Shown: positions 11,156-23,825 of the stretch, piece by piece
How positions within the stretch are numbered: the stretch's first letter is position 1
Layout: the number at the start of each line of letters is the position of its first letter
Source of the DNA: Psettodes erumei
Lineage: Eukaryota > Chordata > Actinopteri > Pleuronectiformes > Psettodidae
Reading direction: 5' to 3'
Length of the DNA stretch: 64,000 nucleotides
Assembly: GCA_016785225.1 (NCBI GenBank)
Contig: JAFBJZ010000850.1
Location: forward strand, 1,624,501 to 1,688,500
The notes under the pieces: generated by a model
What the model was told of the DNA's origin: nothing
The model's input: the letters and a program-made list of their open reading frames with translations, nothing else
Databases searched by the model: none
Translations under genes and position numbers: made by a program

Positions 11156-11231
11156 ATGCCGGTCCGGAGGGGCCATGTGGCTCCGCAGAACACCTTCCTG
11201 GACACCATCATCAGGAAATTCGACAGTCAAA
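11156..11231 (+). CDS. kcnh2: ERG-type K+ channel (Kv11), coding exon 1: N-terminal cap
   Basis: The ATG at 11156 has a purine at -3 and opens the MPVRRGHVAPQNTFLDTIIR sequence that is nearly invariant in ERG channels (KCNH2/6/7). The exon contributes 76 coding nt (25 codons plus one base) and ends at a GTAAGA donor at 11232. The length and phase are those of human KCNH2 exon 1 as I know it. In ERG channels these residues form the flexible cap and amphipathic helix in front of the PAS domain; they contact the gating machinery and slow deactivation. The last residues read FDSQ, where mammalian ERG1 has FEGQ. The product is a plasma-membrane tetrameric channel subunit for delayed-rectifier (IKr-type) current. 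The subtype kcnh2 is favoured by similarity and by the neighbouring sspo-like gene but is not proven. Confidence 0.93.
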
Positions 11232-14200
11232 GTAAGATCATTGTTTTCTTTTATTCAGAGAGATGTTTTGTAACAGTGCAGCCTATTTTACTTTCATGAA
11301 AGCCCTTCGTTTTGAAATCGGTTTGCAAATACCCCCCTAATGATGTAGGGTTTGAGCTGACATTTGTTTCCCAGAATTACCCTCGATAATGATGTTTGCT
11401 GATGCATGGTTAATAGTTCTGACATGTCACACGGCCGTGCGGCGATCAACCCACTGGGAAAGAAAAACCAAAGGGAATAAATAGGCTGGATTTTTCCACC
11501 ATGTACTTGTGACCACAGCAAGAGCAGTTTTTTAAGTCTTATCTGTTCTTCAGGAATGGTATTTGTTGTATAGGCCATACATGAAGGACACTCTCTGACT
11601 TTTAAATGCACGGAATGCTCCTTTTAGTCTTTCTTTAACGTGCTTGGTGGCGCAATGTTTCCTGCTGCCTTCAAAGTTGACGCATGCAGCCCTACAACCT
11701 CCAAAAAGGGGGTTTTGTCACCTTATCACTGACAGACATGGAGCTGCACCCACCCCAAAGCCCCCATCTGGCATCAGCCGTGAACAAATCCAACGCTTCA
11801 TTCATTAAAAACACGTTGTGAAAAGAAAGGACGCTATAAAGGGCAGATTAAGAGGGAGGTCCTGTCTCTGTCTGTCTGTCTGTTAAAGGTTACAGTGCAT
11901 TACTTTTTAAAAATCAGATCATGTTTGTTTCTGCACATCCTCTCCTGCTTTGTCACCCTGAGTGTCTCATGCTGCTGCTGCTTTCTTGTCTGATTTTTGT
12001 CAGAGAAAGCAGACCGCAGATCTGACACACTGACGTGCCTCTGGGCTCACCTCGTCTATTATACTTGGTTCATTGTGTGTGGATACGTGAAATAGAGTTT
12101 TAGACACCTCCAATGAAACCTTTTCTGCTGTGCACACGCTTTTCAGACATAAAGCAATGATGTATTTTGTTGTCTATGGCTTGAAAGAACCCAAAATCAG
12201 GATCCTATCAATTAATCTGTAAGTTATACGCCACAAAAACAAACAATATATCTGAGCTGCTAAATTTTTAATGGGGCCCAGGCCCATGAAATTCGAAGCT
12301 GTCTATATTTCACAAATACACAGGCTTCATCCGTCCCCACTCGCCTGCGGCAGTGTTATCTTTGATGCAAATCATTCATGGGTTTTTTTCCCACCTCTGA
12401 ACGTGTGACCAGACTTCAAACGTGCCTCAGCAGCGACAACAGCACTTTTTTTCCCTGCTGAAAGAACCCCTCAGGGCTGATGAAGGCAATGAGGACGGTG
12501 AGCTTTGGGGTGGTGGTGGTGGTGGGGGGTTACGGAGGATGTTTTGTCATTAATATATCGTCGGTTAAGGGTCTGACAGTCAGGAGACACTGATGCAGGA
12601 GACGTTAAAGTGCACGTTTTTAAAGGCAGCTTTCAGGGAATGTAAATGTCAGCTGCTCCCCTCAGGAGCTGACGAGAAAAGCTGGACTCTTGAGGTACTG
12701 CTTTCCAAATGCTGGAAGGAAGAAAAAAAAAAAAGAACAACCATTCACCATATGCTCCTGGGCTGAGCAGTTCACAAGAGTGGTGTGGAATAGCAAATAA
12801 CATTTCGCTGCGTTTGTAACACCCAAGATTCATGGCAGCTTCAGACAAGATGTTATCAGGGGTACATTCAGTGCAAAAAAAGCCCAAAAAAAACAGGGGT
12901 GCTGAAAAGCAACTCCACACAAGTGCAGTCAAGCTGAAAAACTGATGTCGGCATTGGGTAATTGACATTAATCCCACGGCACTTATTTTTCCATCCTGAT
13001 GAACACGGATAACTGTGCAAAGGTGAACGTATTCTGCTGCTCACTGGATCGACGCCAAACCCATTCCACTGTGTTCATATCTCTGATGCCTCTTCGCAGC
13101 AGACCTGCGCCGGTTCAGAGTGTGGCAGGAAGCTCTTCTGTGTGGCGGATGATTATTTATGAGAGGAGCACTTCAGCTTTTCTGAGGAACATAACTGTGG
13201 GGCCGATAACCTCACATCAGTGCTTTCTAAATGTTTTCCCAGTGACTCATGTCGAAAGAATCATTTTCTATTGATTTCTGCGGGCTTCTGGTCAGGCCAA
13301 CCAAGCATGCTGATGATGGCGACAATATGGTGTCTAATGGCTGCGGGTAATGAAGTGGCGGACGTGGCGAAGGCGCATCAGTGGACATTAGCACCTGCTC
13401 AGACATCCTCATCACTTCCAGAGTTGTTGGAGTATAAGGCAGGGGGATTTGAAACTGAGAACATCTAATTTTTTTTATGTCAGTCTATTGAACTTAAGTG
13501 TCACATGGCAAAAGGATTCACTGGTACTGCTCAGTACAGCTCGAGGCCTCCATCTCTGTCTTCCCATGCCTAACTCTGAATCCACTCCGACCCCGCTGCC
13601 CCGCAACACCGAAACATGAGCCCCCGCTTCTCAAATTCTCCAGAGCTGTGTAAAGTAGTGTTTCTGAAAGGCACAGCCTGGTGTGGGCTTCCACGCAGCA
13701 GCGGGATCCCCTGCTGTTGTTTTACTGTAACTGAGACTTGGGGGGAATTTAGTCTGAGCAACAATCAAGAGCAGGCCTTATGTATTTCTTCTGTTGTGTG
13801 AGTATGCGGTGGAGACCCAGACGAAAAAGCAGCCTTCATGATGGAATTAGTGTGATGAAGACATTCCTTTTGTCAGGATGAGAGTTGTCCTAAATAATGA
13901 TAATCAGAAGCTATGGATAGTTCAGGTTCAGCTTGGAGGAGACTGATCAAACATCTGTTGTCACCTCACATCACATGGAGACGACTTCCACCTGGCATGT
14001 TGTGTGACAGATCCTGTTGTACGTTAGACAGTGACAGGTTGATCAATAGTTGGATCAGGGAGAAAATCACTTCCTGTCTCGACTTTCTCGAATTTTATGT
14101 CAGCTAATGGACAGACAGTATATTATGGCCCACTTGAATGTAAAAGTTTATGTGCTGCGATGAACGCGTCAGGTCGAAACGTGTCAGCAGCAGTTTTTTC

Positions 14201-15204
14201 AGTCCATTAGTTTGAAATAAAACTCACCAAAATGGCCAAGACATGAGGTGATTCTTTCGCCTTTTTTATTGCACCACTGCTGTGCCCCCTTTTTTTCCCC
14301 CTCAAATTGTCTTGTGGAAATAGACTCCTTGCCGTCTTTGCAGTCAATTTTTGTCCGAATGACTGAAGCAGAAACTAAAAAAATAACTAGCGAGGAAATG
14401 ATCTGATGGAAAACCTTCGTTTACTGGGACTGTAAAACATTACATGCATGTAAGAGAAATTTGTGCTCCATAAAATAAGATAATGCAGCTTGTGTGTGTG
14501 TGTTTTTTTATGAGTCAAACATCATGCATGCTGTAGAATATGACCTCTGTCAAGTCTTAACAGCAGTGATGTACAGTCGCTGTTAAAAATGGATGTCCGG
14601 AATGCAGATGTTTATTGGATCACTGGTCAGAAATGAACCAGAGGTCAAATCTGTTTTGCATAGAGATTATTGATGTGTCCACTGGAGGAAAATCAATGGG
14701 GAGTGTGACCTTTGCTTGTACGGGAATATGACCAATCAGGGGGAAGGTAATATGAAATTCACTGCAGTCTTTTGGGACATGCATTTTCTACACTATATAA
14801 TTAGCTGTCATCATGCCCTGTGATTGGTTACCAGCCTCCTGTTTTTGATCCAAAATGTTGTGGACACCACGGACCAGATTTTGACCAAATTTCAGGGAAT
14901 AATCTGTGTGCAACATTAATATTGGATACCCAGATTCTCACAAGTCTTGCTTTTGGTTTCTCTTTGATATGCTGACATTTCAACTGTGCTATTTATGAGA
15001 GATTTATTCATTTGCAAGTGGCCTTGTTCTTAATACTTCAAATTGGACAAGAAAAAGAGAAATAAATGGAATTAGTTTCCATCTTTTTGAAACATAAGCT
15101 AATTAGATCAGTGGATGCTACTTGTGCAGGAACCGGTTCTCAAACGTGTGGAAATGTAGCCCTCGAGCTCAGGTATTTCATGCACTGTCATCCCCTGACC
15201 GCAG

Positions 15205-15284
15205 ACCTTCTCTGCTTACTGTACACTGATCCTCTGTACGTGTAACCCTCTCTGTTTACTGTACTGTGATCCTCCATGTTTGAT
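15205..15284. repeat. 40-bp tandem duplication
   Basis: Two adjacent 40-bp copies (15205-15244, 15245-15284) share the words CTCTG, TTACTGTAC and TGATCCTC in the same register, with roughly a quarter to a third of positions different. This is an old local duplication with no visible function. Confidence 0.6.
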
Positions 15285-16278
15285 ATCCACGCTGTTCCAG
15301 GCAGACAAACTGCGTGCCTCCCCCGACAACGACCAACACAACACATCTGACCTCAATACGAGGTTGCGGCAACCTTTTTTTTTTGGGTCGTATGTGTCGT
15401 CTGTTCGCGGCTACTTAGAGAAGGCTTGGTCCAATTACAAGCCTCGAAGCCCCTGTTCTCCAGGGAGGATGCTATCATTCTGCCGCTGAAGTACAAACAC
15501 TTCATCGCCATGGCAACTGCCCCCCTGACTCCCCCACCCACACACCCATCCACCCTCACACATGCACAGACACAGTAGGAAAAGGTAGACTGTTTCTAGT
15601 GACTCCAGGTTATTTTCTGTTCTGCATCCTTGAGAAACATTTTCAATCTATTAATCAGTATGTTGATTTTTTTTGACTGTACCATAAAAAAATGCAACAA
15701 TTGCAGCCAATTCTGATAACAGAGCACGCTGACAAGTGATTGGCTCCAGTTTCAGGCTAATCTGAGATGCTTTCTGAACTCCAGAGAATTAAGACATTTA
15801 TGAAAGTATTGGAGCCATGGCTTAGATGGAATCATTAATGTGGAGGAGGGAAAGATCCCACTCACAAGTTTAGTGTGTGTATCCAAAGCCTGAAACACAG
15901 TACTGAGTTCCCCTGTGCCACGGAGCTCCACTGCTGTCCAAAAACTATGAAAAACATCAGTTAGCCACACTGTTACACTGGGTGATGCAAAATATCGTGA
16001 TGGGCGCATTTGTTTCGACTCAGTTCCACATACAGTGCTGCTGCTGCTGCTGGAACTTCAGCTCTTCACTGCTTGAGAAAATGATTTAGACTATATGTTT
16101 GTGGCCCATTTTGTTTTCACTAATAACTAATGGACTTGGGGCTGAGGGAGGGGAGTTAGCGGCTAGCAGACTAACAAATGGTTGGTCTCATAAGGAAGAC
16201 AGTCACACAAGCCCTATCTTTTAAAGTCGCATTAGGGAGTTTTTATCAGAATAACAGCAGCACCAGTCAGAGCCAGGA

Positions 16279-16326
16279 GAGGGAGTGTCGATTGCTCCAC
16301 CCTTAGCAATGACTGACACTCCATGC
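16279..16326. repeat. Imperfect inverted repeat (hairpin)
   Basis: GGAGTGTC at 16282 pairs with GACACTCC ending at 16322. Inside, ATTGCT pairs with AGCAAT around an eight-base loop, with a small bulge on one side. It could be the arm of a degraded transposable element. It is too short for a confident microRNA call. Confidence 0.5.
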
Positions 16327-16619
16327 CCTCCCCCAGAATACAGTATATCACTGTTATCAATATATTATTGTGTATTAGCTAAATTTAACATGTATATATG
16401 TTGCAAAGAAAGAGTAACAACTTTAAAGTTTCAAGAAAGGTTCTTCTGTTGCCTTCAGCATCCCAGAATTCTCTAAACAGGCCTGTGTGCCTACACCAGC
16501 AGGTCGTTCACCTGAGCTTTTTATTGAGCTCACTGCTGCTCTGCCTTCTCATGCCTTCACGACCTTGGCTGGGAGTTGCATAAGGCCTTGGTGCTCCCAG
16601 CGCAGGGAGGAAGAAATTT

Positions 16620-16730
16620 CAGTGAAAAAAAAAACATGCAAATGCTGTTGAGTGCATGCAAATATTTGGCGCACAGCAACATGTGATTTTCATGCATGAA
16701 TTAGGATGTGAGGAGAGGGCTCCATCAGCA
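16620..16730. promoter_or_regulatory. Candidate enhancer: two POU octamers 20 bp apart
   Basis: Two perfect ATGCAAAT octamers lie at 16636-16643 and 16656-16663. An AATATTTGG word and a CATGCATG palindrome follow. Closely spaced octamers are typical of Oct/Brn-family binding regions. Activity is inference. Confidence 0.3.
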
Positions 16731-18895
16731 GGTTGTCTCGTTCGATTAGTCCAGTTTTAAAGCTCAGGTGGCAGTGAAACTGAAAAAATGTAGCCATCGT
16801 TTTGTTTTGTCCCTGCAGATTCATGCTCGTCCTCCAGATGTTAAAAAACCACGCAGTATTAACATTTTCGTACAGAGCAGCTTCCGTAGTTGATATACTG
16901 TACTCGCACAGGATAAATACAGGAGTGCGGGTCCTCTCCGGCGGTTAGCTTTATTTCTCTGCTCCATCTGTTTCACTCGGAGGGTGTAAACACAGTAACA
17001 CTGCTGCACTGTAGCTGGAGTCGAGAGTGAGTCACTGCCTCAAGATTGTACTTTATTGGTGCGAAATCACCCGTCTCTCGCTCGCACACTCTCTCCCATT
17101 TACACACACACGCACACACACGTTACCAAGAGGCTGCACAAAAGAACACACAACACTTGTAAACCTTCAGAGCTTGTAAACACTCCTCTGCCCTTTCTCT
17201 GCGCCTGGGTCTTTCTCTCTTTCTGCTCCTCATCTCATTTGACAACCTGTTTTCTCTGTTCCTGCCTCCCTCGTTCGCTCTCTCCATCTTTCTCTGGTGC
17301 CCATCAGATGCCAGCTGAATCCATGTATCATTTGTTCTTTTGAATCCAAAATCAATTTGTTACCTGGTTACTGATGTATGAATCCGACACAAAAAACAAA
17401 CAAACAAAAAAAAAAAAAATAAGGGCTTGTTTTTCCGTTCTGCACACATTTAACCAATTTAGGTTTTGAACCCAAAAAATAGACCGAATCACTGAGTCCA
17501 TTCTTTTGGTCCATTTGATAGACGAATAGGTAAATAAATAAATAAATGCATACTGAGTGAATAGATTTTTTTTCTTTTCATTTAGACGTGAAACATCTTT
17601 TATATAAAAAATGTGTGATATGTTGTAGGTCAGTGCACTGCATGAACTAGCAGCTGAAATAATGTGTGCAGAAATGGCCTGTGTGGTCCTTTTTGCAAAA
17701 ACATTTTTATCTAAAATGACCAACAGACGCCCCCTCACTGTTGTTCCCAAGCTCCTCTGTAACAGTGCTCAAACACAGCCGTCAGCACTTTCCTCGACTC
17801 TCATCTGGCAGTAGTAAGTATTAAATGGTCTTATCTCCTTATAAAATTGTCATATACATTATATTTCCATCCATTTCTTGTAATGTAATGATACAAGGCA
17901 ACTTCATTTGGCATAGCTAGTAATCACTACCACACAGCTACTTTACCTTTTATATATTGTGTTATGATTGCTAATGATAACAGTAGCCTCACATGAGTGT
18001 GTCTTTGTTTGCTGCAGTGTTGTGTTCAGTGTATGTTCATAGTGTTTAATTGGGAGGATTTGTTTAAATGTACTACATTTTTACTGTAAATATTAACCAG
18101 TTATCTAGCTACTTCGCTGAGGACATGAACTGACAGTGCCTCCAAAGAAAATGGAATTGATCAGTCCATCTGAAGTTTAAGTAGATCCATCTCTCCATTG
18201 TAACTGTTACTGAATCCAAATATAAAAAATCACGTTATCAGTGCAGTGCTTAACTATCTGTTATTTTTTTTACTGTACTCATAAGTATGCAGTGCACCAT
18301 CCTGTGATACAGAGTGGTAACTGTTGTTATTGTTATGGTAAACATTGTAATGGCCATTATTTCAACGTTGTCTTTCATTGAGCACTAAACCTGAGAGCCT
18401 GAAGGCCACAGGTGATGGAGAGTGGATGGCGAGGCTGAGGGCATTTGTCAGCTCTGAGGTTTGGCCTTCTGGAAGGAGGCAATGGACCAGCCCCAAGGCA
18501 GCGGAAGTGGCATAAAATCTATCAGGAGGTAAAGTAAGATTGTACTTCTTACTCATTAATACGTAGGTCACTCCAGGCTTAATAACAACGCTGATCTTTT
18601 CTCTTTGGAGGCTCTGTGGCCTTTGATTTTGGATTCCAGGGTGATCTATTATTAATCTTGCATCACATGTATGTTACATTGCCATTGCCGTCACATCACA
18701 TGTTGTAGTGCTGCTGTTTTAGCAGCCCGCTACTCACTGTGCTGCTCAACCCCCACAGTCTGTGGCATCGGACTTGCACCTGGTGCAACTGCTGTATGGT
18801 CTTTGTCAGTGGTGATTATTTTCATTGTAATTAATATTTCTTTTACTTTATTCATGTAATTAACTCATTCTTGTTTGTTGTTGTCTTCTAAACAG

Positions 18896-19089
18896 AATGG
18901 ATCTGGAGGAATTTAGCCAGCCACTGGAGCCGCTGGAGCCGCTGGGAGCTACAGCTTTTATCGGGCTGCGGGGTGAAAATGTCTCTCCTCACTGACTCCT
19001 GGGATGTGGCCCACTGTGTGAACACCAACAACAGCCTGGAGGTATTTGGCCAGGCCTTTGTGCCTTCAGGCCACCTGCCAAATGCACTG
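18896..19089 (+). other. Candidate cryptic exon with open reading frame inside kcnh intron 1
   Basis: A good acceptor (T-rich tract then AACAG at 18891-18895) precedes 194 nt that are open in one frame throughout, while the intron on both sides has stops. A donor GT lies at 19090. The frame reads about 64 residues, including SLLTDSWDVAHCVNTNN and a closing GHLPNAL. It starts with three WSR-type repeats from a TGGAGCCGC triplication. A second good acceptor at 19298-19299 could join a following exon, which would end after the codons ESCLV. I do not recognise the protein. It could be an exon of a non-coding RNA, a fossil of a mobile element or a rarely used kcnh exon. Confidence 0.3.
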
Positions 19090-22000
19090 GTATGACTAAT
19101 TCATATGTGGCTTTTGCTAATTTTTCTGTTTTATTTTAAGTTCATTAAGGCTTTATTTTTGTTATTCTGATGGCCAAAACAAACCATCCACATAGTTACT
19201 CATTACATGATACATGTACCCAAATTCTGATATCAAAATTAAATGGTAACTACAATGCTTTGACAACAATTAATTGTGTGTGTCTTCTCTTTTTCATAGG
19301 AGAGCTGCTTGGTGTAGACTACCTGCTGAGTCAGACTACTACAACATACAGTACATTGATGTTCAAGCTGATAGTGATTGCATTAACAGCAGGTGTATTT
19401 GCAGAAACGTTTGGCTATTTATGTGCAGCAAAGAAAGAATGAAGAAGTCAATAATTTCCTGGTCACACAAATAGGACACATTAAAAATCAAAATCAAATG
19501 TGTCACCTGTTGTTTCACTCCTTATTTTTGAGCATAAAGCTGATGTATGAAAAACAAGCCATTATTATTTCCTTGTGTTGGGTTCACGAAGGAATAACAA
19601 ACTGCCGAATTGCTGAATGAATGACACGCTGATTCTGTACCATGCCAAGCTGCCCTCTGCATCCAAATGGGTAGCATGGCACCTGCTGAGGGTGCTGAAA
19701 TGAAAGAGGTTGTGCCCTGACTGCACGCATTTGTTATTTCCAGCTTTCAATTTCCAAGTCAAATGAAAGACCTACTGTATGCCTTGCAGGGCAACAAAAA
19801 TGACTCACCTGAGACTAGTATTCAGCCCACTACAAAACATTTGTATCCATAAAACTCTAACAAAATTACTTGAAATAATGAAACTTCAGGAATGCAAGAT
19901 AAGGTTGCCTGAAACCAGATTATTTGTTCTTTACTTGACTCAGTGTAGTGGAGTTATTGGGAAGTTTTAAGACATGGATTGATTCACTTGGATTGACAAC
20001 AGAGGCCTGAACCTATTAAAATGTGGCTGTCTTTACTTTTTTCATCATGTGCAAGTTTTAAAAAAGAAAATGTATATTCACCATTTTGTTTTTTGTTCTT
20101 GCATATTTTTAAGATTGTTGTTAATGTCTGTTTGGGATACATATAGGATTAATCTGATATAACTTGGTTGATAAATATCCGACTAGATTTAGTTTAGTGG
20201 CCATGAAATGATAACTGACACAAAGACCAAATGCAGCAGTGTGAGTTCTTTCTTTTAATGGCTGTGCTGGATTGCATTGTAATTTCATCATGATCAAGTT
20301 CACCAGTCGCTGCAGCCGGGTGTTCTCTGTATTCAGCCAAGCCGAGAGCGCGCCGGTCCCCCTGTGAGAAGGCTGAACTCATGAAAAGCTGCCAATTCCC
20401 TGAAACCAGGGCATGAAAAGTGTTACAAAAACACTGAAAAAACAGATTTCAAAGCCGGAGCTCAATGTTTGTGGCTGTGCAGCGACTGAGAGGAAGATGA
20501 ACCCCCAATCTTTTTTTCCTCAGATCATGACACACGTTAGAAGCATCTCTGGGAGAGTTATATTGCCCTCCACATCATCAGCTTCTAATTGGCTGTGCTT
20601 TTATTTAAAAAAAAGTGTGTGTCCAAAAGACTGAAGCATCAAAAACATTTCTCCCGTGTTTTTATTCTCCCCGTCATGATAAAAAGATGAGACGAGCTTG
20701 AATGCATCAACAGCATCTTGTCAGGTGATGCTCGAGGACCCTCAGGCAATCAGGATGTTTATTTCGTACCTTGATGTAAAACTAGAAAAGGGGCAGCAAC
20801 TTCCCCGAAGCAACATCAAAGAAGAATGAAGAAGAAAATGGTACAAAATGAAAAGGCAGCATACTGCCTCACAGTAGACAATGGGTGATGAATTACTTTG
20901 TGGGCCATTTGTGTCTAGTTTTGACTTTCATTGTAGATTATCAGTCTGCAATCAATGGCATCTATGGTATAGTATTTCACATAACCACAAACTGTCAAAT
21001 GGTTGTTGGACCATTTGGACCAGTCAGTGCCAAAGCAGGAGGTAGTGTGTTTTTGTGTTTTCAGGTGAAACAAAAAGGGTTCAGATTGGGTAAAAAGATG
21101 ACTGTCAAGCAACAGGACTGGGTGTAATGAATATGGCCAATGGAGAAAAGGTTGCATAGTCTCTCCACATGAAAAGTGACAGAAAAGAAGATGAAAACGA
21201 GACAGGTTCAACTGGTGTCTGCTCTCATCTTCCCACTCCAATGTCAGACAGATGGAAGGGGAAGGCGGGGGATTTCAGATCCTGCTCAACAATCCCACAA
21301 ACACTCTGTATTGTGAAACCGTCAGGGTCCTAAAAACCTATTTCTTCAATCAATGTCAATCTATCCATCAATCAATGAGTCATAGATTCGTCACATCTGG
21401 TCAAACCACACAGTCCTAATGAAAGGGTTATTGCATATTGAGTCATGCATATAGAGAAATACCTTAAGGACATGGGGGTGAGGCTGGTGGTTGCACATGT
21501 GTGGATCTGTGGATCTGACTGGAGTTCATATTCCTACCCTTTATTTCTTTTTAGCTGTAACCAAACTCTCAATCTTTCATGTGTTTTAGTCACCAAAACG
21601 CAACCATCCATTTGCCATAACCATATAGCGGTGGTGGCATAGAGAGTGTAGAGAGCAATCACATTAGATATCAACAGCTGATGCAGCTCATGTATACTAC
21701 ATAAATAATACCCACAGGGATTGAGCAAAGACTTCATTCACTGCCATTGGGACACAAGTCCTATGTTACAGCATTATCATTCATCTTCAAATAGGATTTA
21801 AGTGATCAATAAGCGCTCCACTTTTTTTATGGCTCAGTAGTTAAAGTCCATGAGAGTGCCTGTTTATCACCTCCAATCTTTTGAAATGTAAAGAAGTCAG
21901 ACAATAAAGGCAAAACATAGCCAAGTGGAACAGCATGAGGGCTTTGGCAGCTCCCAGTATTTTGCTGTCCTTCTCCTCGCAGCCCTTTGCCTGTACCTCT

Positions 22001-22194
22001 ATTTGTCACAGCTTTATCTCCTTACAGCTGCCCTTTCCCGCTCATCCTCCCATTCATCAAGTCTCCCTCCTCCAGCTTCTTCTCAAACTCCATCACACCT
22101 CTCTTATCCGCTCTGACTTTGTGTCCCTCTCGCCTGTCCGGGCTCCCTCTCTCATTTACTGTGACTCGTGTGCCACCCCGACAGCGGCAGCATA
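19090..22194 (+). other. kcnh intron 1, middle part
   Basis: Apart from the acceptor at 19299 noted with the cryptic exon, I see no supportable feature. Sequence at 21990-22190 is pyrimidine-rich. Open frames are short and without known domains. Confidence 0.6.
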
Positions 22195-22490
22195 GAAAAA
22201 GGCCGGCTAACTGACTTCGACGACCCCAGAGTCCCTTGCGTCCTGGGGATTAGACCTAATTTGCATAAATCTGCATAACCTCGTTAAAAGCAGGGGGAGA
22301 TGCTGTACACACTGTAGCCTCAGACACTTCAGAGCGAAACAGCCCATTAAGGATTGCAGTGATTATGGGATTATCACTCTTAACGACTGCCGGGTGACTG
22401 GACTGGTGTGTGCTCTCTGAGAGGTGCCACACCGTGTGACCGAATCCCAAGCTTCCAGTCAGGTGACCTTCAGATTGCATTTGCATAATA
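22195..22490. promoter_or_regulatory. Candidate enhancer bounded by two ATTTGCAT octamers
   Basis: A perfect octamer ATTTGCAT lies at 22259-22266, followed by a TCTGCATAA variant. A second perfect octamer lies at 22479-22486. The sequence between is of mixed composition without simple repeats and includes GATTA and CAGGTGACC words. The arrangement resembles a compact developmental enhancer in a long intron of a neural or cardiac gene. This is a motif-based suggestion only. Confidence 0.35.
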
Positions 22491-23210
22491 TTTGTTCCTC
22501 ACCGTGTTTTTGTCTCTATTAAAATGATTCCTACAGTACAGACACCATGGATGTATTTAACAATGGATGAAGAATACAAACATGGTTGCCCATTTGTTTG
22601 GATGAAAGCCGCTCTGTCAACACATTTACTTACAATATTTCTCCCACAAACAGCAAATTGGACCTTGTGTGTGTTCGTTTGTCATTCGATAAAATTGTTG
22701 TAAATAATTGTGAAACTCAGGAAGTTTTTGTCTTTTATTGAATGTAGGGGTCTCATGTGAGTTGCAGTTTAAAAGTAACATATGCCAAAATTACCAGATG
22801 ACAAATAGCAGTGAGCTTTACAAAGGAGTAATTCCCCCTTACCATGTTTATGCATTCTGAAAATTTTAGAAAAGGGTTTACGATTGGAAAAAAAAAAATT
22901 ATAAAATGATATGAAATAAACAATCAGTGACCATCACTGCTGAAATAATGCAGGTTGTGGTTTCCTCCTTCACTTTGATGACTGCGAGATACACAGTAGA
23001 AATACAACAGTCACATTACAAAGTTATGTAACATCTACCTTCAGGGACCCTTTTCGGTAAAGTGTACTTGCAAACATGTGATTGGCCAATGAAACACCTT
23101 GTCAGAACGCTTGTATTGCATTGCAAGAGAAGTTGAGGCAAGTCCAGCTTTTTTCTATCAGTGGTAGTGTTCAGTGTTGGAATATCCACTGTGCCAATGT
23201 AGTGTTAAAA

Positions 23211-23233
23211 GTAGTAGTAGTAGTAGTAGTAGT
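23211..23233. repeat. (GTA)n trinucleotide microsatellite
   Basis: Seven to eight uninterrupted GTA units. Confidence 0.95.
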
Positions 23234-23289
23234 GATAAAAGAAATGAATTGAGGGATAGTGGGTTTTTTTTTCCAAACAGTGCTGTCGT

Positions 23290-23825
23290 CTTCCTGGTCA
23301 TGGCCATAGTGGGCTAAGCAGTGCAGTCTTTTTAATATCTGCTGTGTTCAACCCACATCTCTCCAGAACACAGTGGCTTCAGACTTTTGCACACTGTCTT
23401 GCATGGTACATTTGATTCAATTTCCCAGGACTTTTAGTTGGCTGTCTGACCAAAGAGTACTCAGCAAGAAGGGCCTTGGTCATTGAGGTGATCAAGGACC
23501 CAGTGGTCACTCAGATGTCATCTTAGCAGAACTCCATAACTCAGGCCTTTATGGTAGAGTGGCCAGACTGAAGACACATAAGACAGCTTCTTAACCCATG
23601 TGGCACTGCTAAACCTAACCTTTACTCCAAAAGGTTTTGATTCAGTTTTTGGTTTGTAATAAACGAGCAAACATTTCTAAAGATTTGTTTTCACATTGTC
23701 ATTATGGGTTAATGAGTGTAGATTGATTGGCAAAATGGTAATTTTATTCATTTTTACAGTTAGATCTACAACACGATAAAGTGTAGAAAAAGTGCAGGGT
23801 CCGAACAGTTCCTGAAAATACTGTA
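23290..23825 (+). mobile_element. Tc1/mariner element, internally deleted remnant (plus orientation)
   Basis: Two blocks match the well-known salmonid/teleost Tc1-type transposon. The 5' block (about 23328-23595) carries the segment of the transposase N-terminal region around AGAACACAGTGGC, AAGAAGGGCCTTGGTCA and CAGGCCTTTATGGTAGAGTG. The 3' block (about 23640-23825) carries the terminal CATTGTCATTATGGG and GTGTAGATTGATT words and ends in the inverted-repeat end CTGTA. The catalytic DD34E core between them is missing, so this copy is dead. The first inverted repeat is not visible. Family recognition is from memory of the consensus. Confidence 0.8.

Larger units (their letters stand above)
11232..18895 (+). 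other. kcnh intron 1, 5' part
   Basis: This is the start of a 22.9-kb GT-AG intron, with no supportable exon. Visible items are G-rich sequence at 12507-12529, a 40-bp tandem duplication at 15205-15284, a hairpin at 16279-16326, a pair of POU octamers at 16636-16663, short A-rich and AAAT-type simple repeats at 17394-17420 and 17530-17548, and CA-containing sequence at 17101-17122. Confidence 0.75.
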
